This document shows, piece by piece, positions 60,415 to 64,000 of a stretch of DNA of 64,000 nucleotides. Source of the stretch: SBAX01 sp964646605 (lineage in GTDB: Bacteria; Planctomycetota; Phycisphaerae; UBA1845); NCBI GenBank assembly GCA_964646605.1, contig CAZYEX010000150.1, forward strand, positions 13,687-77,686. The letters are read 5' to 3'. The notes under the pieces are model-generated. The model did no database searches, was not told the DNA's origin, and worked only from the letters and a program-made list of their open reading frames with translations. Each line of letters begins with the position of its first letter. The first letter of the stretch is position 1. The position numbers were made by a program, and so were the translations under genes.

Positions 60415-62490
60415 TTAGTCCTTCTTCGGTTCGAGCTTCTTGTGGTGGACGTCGAGCATGAGCGTGCGCTCGGTGTCCTCGAGGGACCAGACGCGATGGC
60501 GCAGGGTCCCGTCCTGCTCGAAGTCGAAGCGCACGACGTGCGGGACGACCCGGTCGCCTTCGTAGCCCTTCAGGTCGAGTTGCAGGGCGCCGCCGACGAG
60601 GTCGGTTTCCCTGGCGGCGAGGTTCATCGTATTCGTGCGATCGGCGACCAATCCGCCCCCACGCAGTGGGGCGCCGCCGTCGAGCACGGTCACGTCGCCC
60701 TCGTACACGCCGCCCCGGTTCGACAGCGCGAGGCAGCGCAGCGCGTTGGTTCCGGTGTGGTGATAGAAGTACGCTTCGAGCAGGTGCACGGGCTCGCCGT
60801 CCTTGGTCAGCGCAAACGTGCGCGCGTAGATTCCGTCGGCGTACGGGACCCACTCGAAGGTCGACTGGATATGGAAGGCATTTCCTGCGGGCCACTCGCC
60901 TTTGGCCTCCCAGGTGTGGCCCAGGAACGATTCGAGGACCTTCAGGTGCTCCGAGGGCTTCGGCACCTCTTTTTCGACGGTGGGCTGGCGCGGCGCGGGT
61001 GGCCCCTTGGAACGGAAGTGATCCCACTCGTTCATCGGCTTGAGGCCGCCTCCGGTGTCCTCCAGCAGCACGTCGTGGTACTTGTCGGGGCCGTCGAAGG
61101 CCCAACGCAGGCCCATCTTGCGGCGTTGGCCGGTCTGGTAGAGGTCGAAGATGCCGTCCGCGGTCTCCCCCTGAAACTTGATCGTGCCTTCACTCACGCC
61201 TCTAGCGAAAGGACTCAGGCCCAGCAGGCAGACCTGCCTGCGACCCGGGTGCCAGTAGAAGACCTGCAGTTCGCGCCACGGCTCGGCCTCCGCGTCGGAC
61301 CCATCGGTCATCACGCGCATCGAGTGCCGGCCCGGGCCCCAGTGCCAGGTATCGAACATGTGCCAGGTGCTCGTCCCGCTCGGAGCCGTCTGCTGCCACT
61401 CGCCGGATACCATGCGCGCGAAGCTCGCCATGGGGTCGGCGACCTCGGCGGGCGCGGGCTCCAGCGGCGGTGCCGGCCAAGGTCCGTTCCGCGTCACATT
61501 GACGAAGGACTTTCCGTCAAAACGAAACAGTCCGCCGGAGCAGCCGAACCAGAGCGTCCCGCCCTTGTCTTCGAACATGCTCTGCACATGGGTGCGGGTC
61601 AGGCCGCTGGACGGTCCGTACGCAGTAAACGACTTTCCGTCGTAGCGGCACGCGCCGGCGCCGAGGGTGGAGAACCATAGTTCGCCCGCCTTGTCCTCCA
61701 GCACCCCGAAGACACGATCGCTGCTCAGCCCCTCCTTCGTCGTGAAGTGCTTGAACGAGGTTCCGTCGTAGCGGCTCACACCGGCGCCGTCGGTGCCCAG
61801 CCAGATGCGCCCGCGGCGATCCGCGAAGATGCACCGCACGTTATCGCCGGCCAGACCGTTCTTCGTGGTGTAGGTCGTGAACGACTTGCCGTCGTACTTG
61901 CGCGCTCCTTCACCGTCCGTGCCGAACCAGATGTTGCCTTCCTGGTCCTCCACCATGCTCCAGACCACGTTCGGGTTGAAGCGGGAGACGGGGTTCTCGA
62001 CCTCGGCCCGTGGGATCGGAAGCGGGACGAATGACGCGCCGTCGAAACGACAGACCCCCGCCTGTGTGCCGACCCAGATGGCGCCGGAACTGTCCCGCAT
62101 CATGCTCCACACCTCGTTGTCGCTGAGACCGTTCGCCACGGTGTAGTTGGTGAATACGCCGTCTTTGTAGCGACTGACTCCACCATCGGTGGCGAACCAC
62201 ATGGCGCCGTCCTCGTCCTGAAGAATTCCGCGAACCGCCCTGCCGCCGAATCCTTGCTCCACACTGAGGTACTTCAGGGACTTCCCGTCGTATCGACACA
62301 CACCGTCGCCATTGGTGCCGAACCAGAAATTGCCGTCCCGATCCTGAAAGACCTTGCGCACATACTCGCTGATCTGTGCGGCCTGATCGTCCGGGGCGGG
62401 CGGTCCGAACAGTTTCCCATCCTGTGCGGCGGTGCAGGCGGACGGCGCGGCGATAAGGGACAAGGCAAGGAAGGTGCGATGGAGTGGCAT
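60415..62490 (-). CDS. Secreted sensor-type beta-propeller protein
   Basis: A 691-residue protein from ATG 62490 with a signal peptide (MPLHRTFLALSLIAAPSA). Residues about 35-340 contain repeated propeller blades of the two-component-regulator (Reg_prop) type, such as DGNFWFGTNGDGVCRYDG and NIWFGTDGEGARKYDG. No histidine kinase or receiver follows. Instead a DUF1579-like beta-rich domain (about 355-690) reads WGPGRHSMRVMTDG, SFLGHTWEAKGEWP and RTFALTKDGEPVHL. So it is an exported ligand-binding protein lacking a signalling partner in the same chain. Confidence 0.8.
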   Translation of the reverse strand: MPLHRTFLALSLIAAPSACTAAQDGKLFGPPAPDDQAAQISEYVRKVFQDRDGNFWFGTNGDGVCRYDGKSLKYLSVEQGFGGRAVRGILQDEDGAMWFATDGGVSRYKDGVFTNYTVANGLSDNEVWSMMRDSSGAIWVGTQAGVCRFDGASFVPLPIPRAEVENPVSRFNPNVVWSMVEDQEGNIWFGTDGEGARKYDGKSFTTYTTKNGLAGDNVRCIFADRRGRIWLGTDGAGVSRYDGTSFKHFTTKEGLSSDRVFGVLEDKAGELWFSTLGAGACRYDGKSFTAYGPSSGLTRTHVQSMFEDKGGTLWFGCSGGLFRFDGKSFVNVTRNGPWPAPPLEPAPAEVADPMASFARMVSGEWQQTAPSGTSTWHMFDTWHWGPGRHSMRVMTDGSDAEAEPWRELQVFYWHPGRRQVCLLGLSPFARGVSEGTIKFQGETADGIFDLYQTGQRRKMGLRWAFDGPDKYHDVLLEDTGGGLKPMNEWDHFRSKGPPAPRQPTVEKEVPKPSEHLKVLESFLGHTWEAKGEWPAGNAFHIQSTFEWVPYADGIYARTFALTKDGEPVHLLEAYFYHHTGTNALRCLALSNRGGVYEGDVTVLDGGAPLRGGGLVADRTNTMNLAARETDLVGGALQLDLKGYEGDRVVPHVVRFDFEQDGTLRHRVWSLEDTERTLMLDVHHKKLEPKKD

Positions 62491-62636
62491 GGTTCGGCGC
62501 GGTAAATGGGATGACAAGACCAGTCTCCGAACTCAGTAATCCGTTCTAGACTACACAGCCTGACCACGTGTTCCGGTGTTGGGGTGGCTCATGGCCTCGA
62601 TCATGGCGGTGTTCCGATTTGCATCCTTCCGCTGGT

Positions 62637-63935
62637 TCAACTACCCAGATCCAACGCCAATACCTCGTCTTGGTCGCGCGCAAAGAGGCGCTGCCCGACA
62701 ATGGTCGGGTTCGACCAGATAGACTCCTTGAACAATTTGAATTTGGATTTCAACTCAAATCCCCCCGCCGTTGCGATCCCGAGTGAAAGCGTACCACCAT
62801 CCAGGATGATTAACTTTCCGTCGGCAGAGACGAGGTTGGCCAATCCGAAACCGGGCGCCTGCCATGCGATTTTTCCCGTGGCCGCATCGATGGCCGTCAT
62901 GAAATACTCCTCTTCTTCGCCGCTGCACGCAATAATAAGGTTTCCTGAGCGTACCGCGTTTGTATAGCCGACGCGCACTTCCTTCGTGGCCCAAAGTTCC
63001 TCGACATTGACTTTGCCGTCCTTACGAGTGAGTTTCAGGCCGCGCGATCCCCGATTGGGAGAGGTATTGGGGGAGCTGATGAACAGTATTCCGTCGTCTC
63101 CCCACAGCGGGGTCATGACGTTGCTTTGGAAGGGGTACCGCCATTCGACTTCTCCGGTGGCGGGGTCCATCCCAACAACTTCGGCGCCGGTAAGCAGAAC
63201 CATTTCATCGCTGCCGTCCAAACGAATAATGATGGGAGAGGAATGCGTTCCAGCGAAGTCGTGCTTCTTCCACTGTACCTTGCCGCTGGCGGGGTCAAAC
63301 GCCATCACCCCCACGCCGGGACCACCCACAGGGAGGATCAAGCTGTTCTTGTAGATGAGGGGACTCGATGCAAAGCCGAAACCCGGCATCTTGGCCCCAA
63401 ACTCCGCGAGTACGTCGTGCGACCAGACCGACTTGCCCGTCTTCTGGTCGAGGCAATGCAAGTTCCCGGTGGCCCCGAAGGCATACACCTTTCCCTCGTG
63501 AACCAGCGGCGTGGCGTTCGGCCCTCTGATGTCTTCCGCCCCGAAAGTTCCATCCGGCAATGAAGCGGCGTCGTACTTGTATTCCCAGACGGTCTTTCCG
63601 GTTTGGGTGTCAAGCGCGACGATGACTTCTATTTTCCCGGCGATTAGGACCGGACCCACGGGGTCTTCGATCATTTCCGCCTCGGGTTCGCGGTACAAGG
63701 CGTACAGGCGGTCATCTACGAAGGAGAGCGAAGAATGGCCCGATCCAAACGCCCGACTCCAGATCTTTCTTGGTCCTCCTTCCGGCCAGACGGCCGCGAG
63801 GTCTTTGGCGTCGGCTACGAAATCACGGTTCTTGCCGCCCCATTGCGGCCATTGCGCAGATACCATCGGCGCAAGGGACGACAGCGCGACGATCCCCGTA
63901 CAACTCGCGATCATCTTTCCCCTATTATGTTTCAT
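62637..63935 (-). CDS. PQQ-like beta-propeller protein (secreted)
   Basis: A 432-residue protein from ATG 63935 with a signal peptide ending near APMVSA. It begins QWPQWGGKNRDF, the common opening of planctomycete PQQ-binding-like propellers. Blades such as IVALDTQTGKTVWEY, LHCLDQKTGKSVWSH, VMAFDPASGKVQWKK and VVGMDPATGEVEWRYPF follow. No enzyme active site of the quinoprotein dehydrogenases is visible, so it is probably a BamB-like or scaffold propeller. The gene is complete within the window. Confidence 0.85.
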   Translation of the reverse strand: MKHNRGKMIASCTGIVALSSLAPMVSAQWPQWGGKNRDFVADAKDLAAVWPEGGPRKIWSRAFGSGHSSLSFVDDRLYALYREPEAEMIEDPVGPVLIAGKIEVIVALDTQTGKTVWEYKYDAASLPDGTFGAEDIRGPNATPLVHEGKVYAFGATGNLHCLDQKTGKSVWSHDVLAEFGAKMPGFGFASSPLIYKNSLILPVGGPGVGVMAFDPASGKVQWKKHDFAGTHSSPIIIRLDGSDEMVLLTGAEVVGMDPATGEVEWRYPFQSNVMTPLWGDDGILFISSPNTSPNRGSRGLKLTRKDGKVNVEELWATKEVRVGYTNAVRSGNLIIACSGEEEEYFMTAIDAATGKIAWQAPGFGLANLVSADGKLIILDGGTLSLGIATAGGFELKSKFKLFKESIWSNPTIVGQRLFARDQDEVLALDLGS

Positions 63936-64000
63936 CGCACACCGCAACATAAAGATTCCTTTCTCGTCCCTTGATTCGGCGTCCATGCTTTTCACGCCGA

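Noticed and set aside
60442..61680. Long open frame on the plus strand across the propeller gene
   Set aside because: Antisense of a repeated propeller coding region; no start signal and no domain.

Overview
The window looks like a chromosome segment from a planctomycete-type bacterium, most likely of the Phycisphaerae side of the phylum. This is inferred from gene content, not from a marker gene. The signs are high GC, many secreted proteins ending in dockerin-like EF-hand loops (DxDxDG), several pseudopilins, parallel beta-helix proteins, an IPTL-type C-terminal sorting signal, zinc-ribbon/small Cys proteins of planctomycete style, and a bacterial Ser/Thr kinase. No rRNA, tRNA, CRISPR array, insertion sequence or prophage was recognised.

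Layout. 0-7.8 kb: small conserved proteins, one of them broken by an amber codon, an orphan terminator, two lipoproteins (TPR and OmpA-like), a decayed toxin-antitoxin pair and a membrane dipeptidase. 7.9-10.9 kb: a pseudopilin and a large secreted protein. 11.1-17.1 kb: central metabolism (gap, pgk, rpe, accD), interrupted by a lower-GC two-gene ATPase/TOPRIM-like insert. 17.7-21.1 kb: a beta-helix protein, an amidase-like protein and an iodothyronine-deiodinase-family selenoprotein with an in-frame UGA and a SECIS-like hairpin. 21.2-30.8 kb: TPR lipoprotein, glycosyltransferase, DUF1844 protein, rhomboid protease, D-amino-acid transaminase, IPTL-CTERM secreted protein and fructose-1,6-bisphosphatase. 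31-36.5 kb: a four-gene membrane redox complex (Tat-exported FeS protein, NrfD/HybB protein, 13-heme cytochrome, 11-heme cytochrome fused to a cytochrome b). 36.4-39.1 kb: sirtuin, NYN nuclease, PilZ-REC-HPt protein. 39.2-46.3 kb: secreted beta-helix protein, metalloprotease and three tandem paralogous dockerin-like proteins. 46.5-53.3 kb (minus strand): kinase, MnmE-like GTPase, coaX, obg, Gfo/Idh oxidoreductase, solitary HicB, and an LpxA fused to a B-repeat domain. 53.4-56.4 kb: three-gene pseudopilin operon, one member carrying a LamG domain. 56.6-64 kb: ada, ACT-domain protein, lspA, DksA-like protein, and two secreted beta-propellers.

The strongest leads are the deiodinase-like selenoprotein (20451-21140), the multiheme electron-transfer operon (30974-36504), the LpxA/B-repeat fusion (52172-53251) and the ATPase/TOPRIM-like insert (13757-15576). 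Everything here is read by eye. Family assignments rest on motifs and remembered family patterns, and no database search was run.
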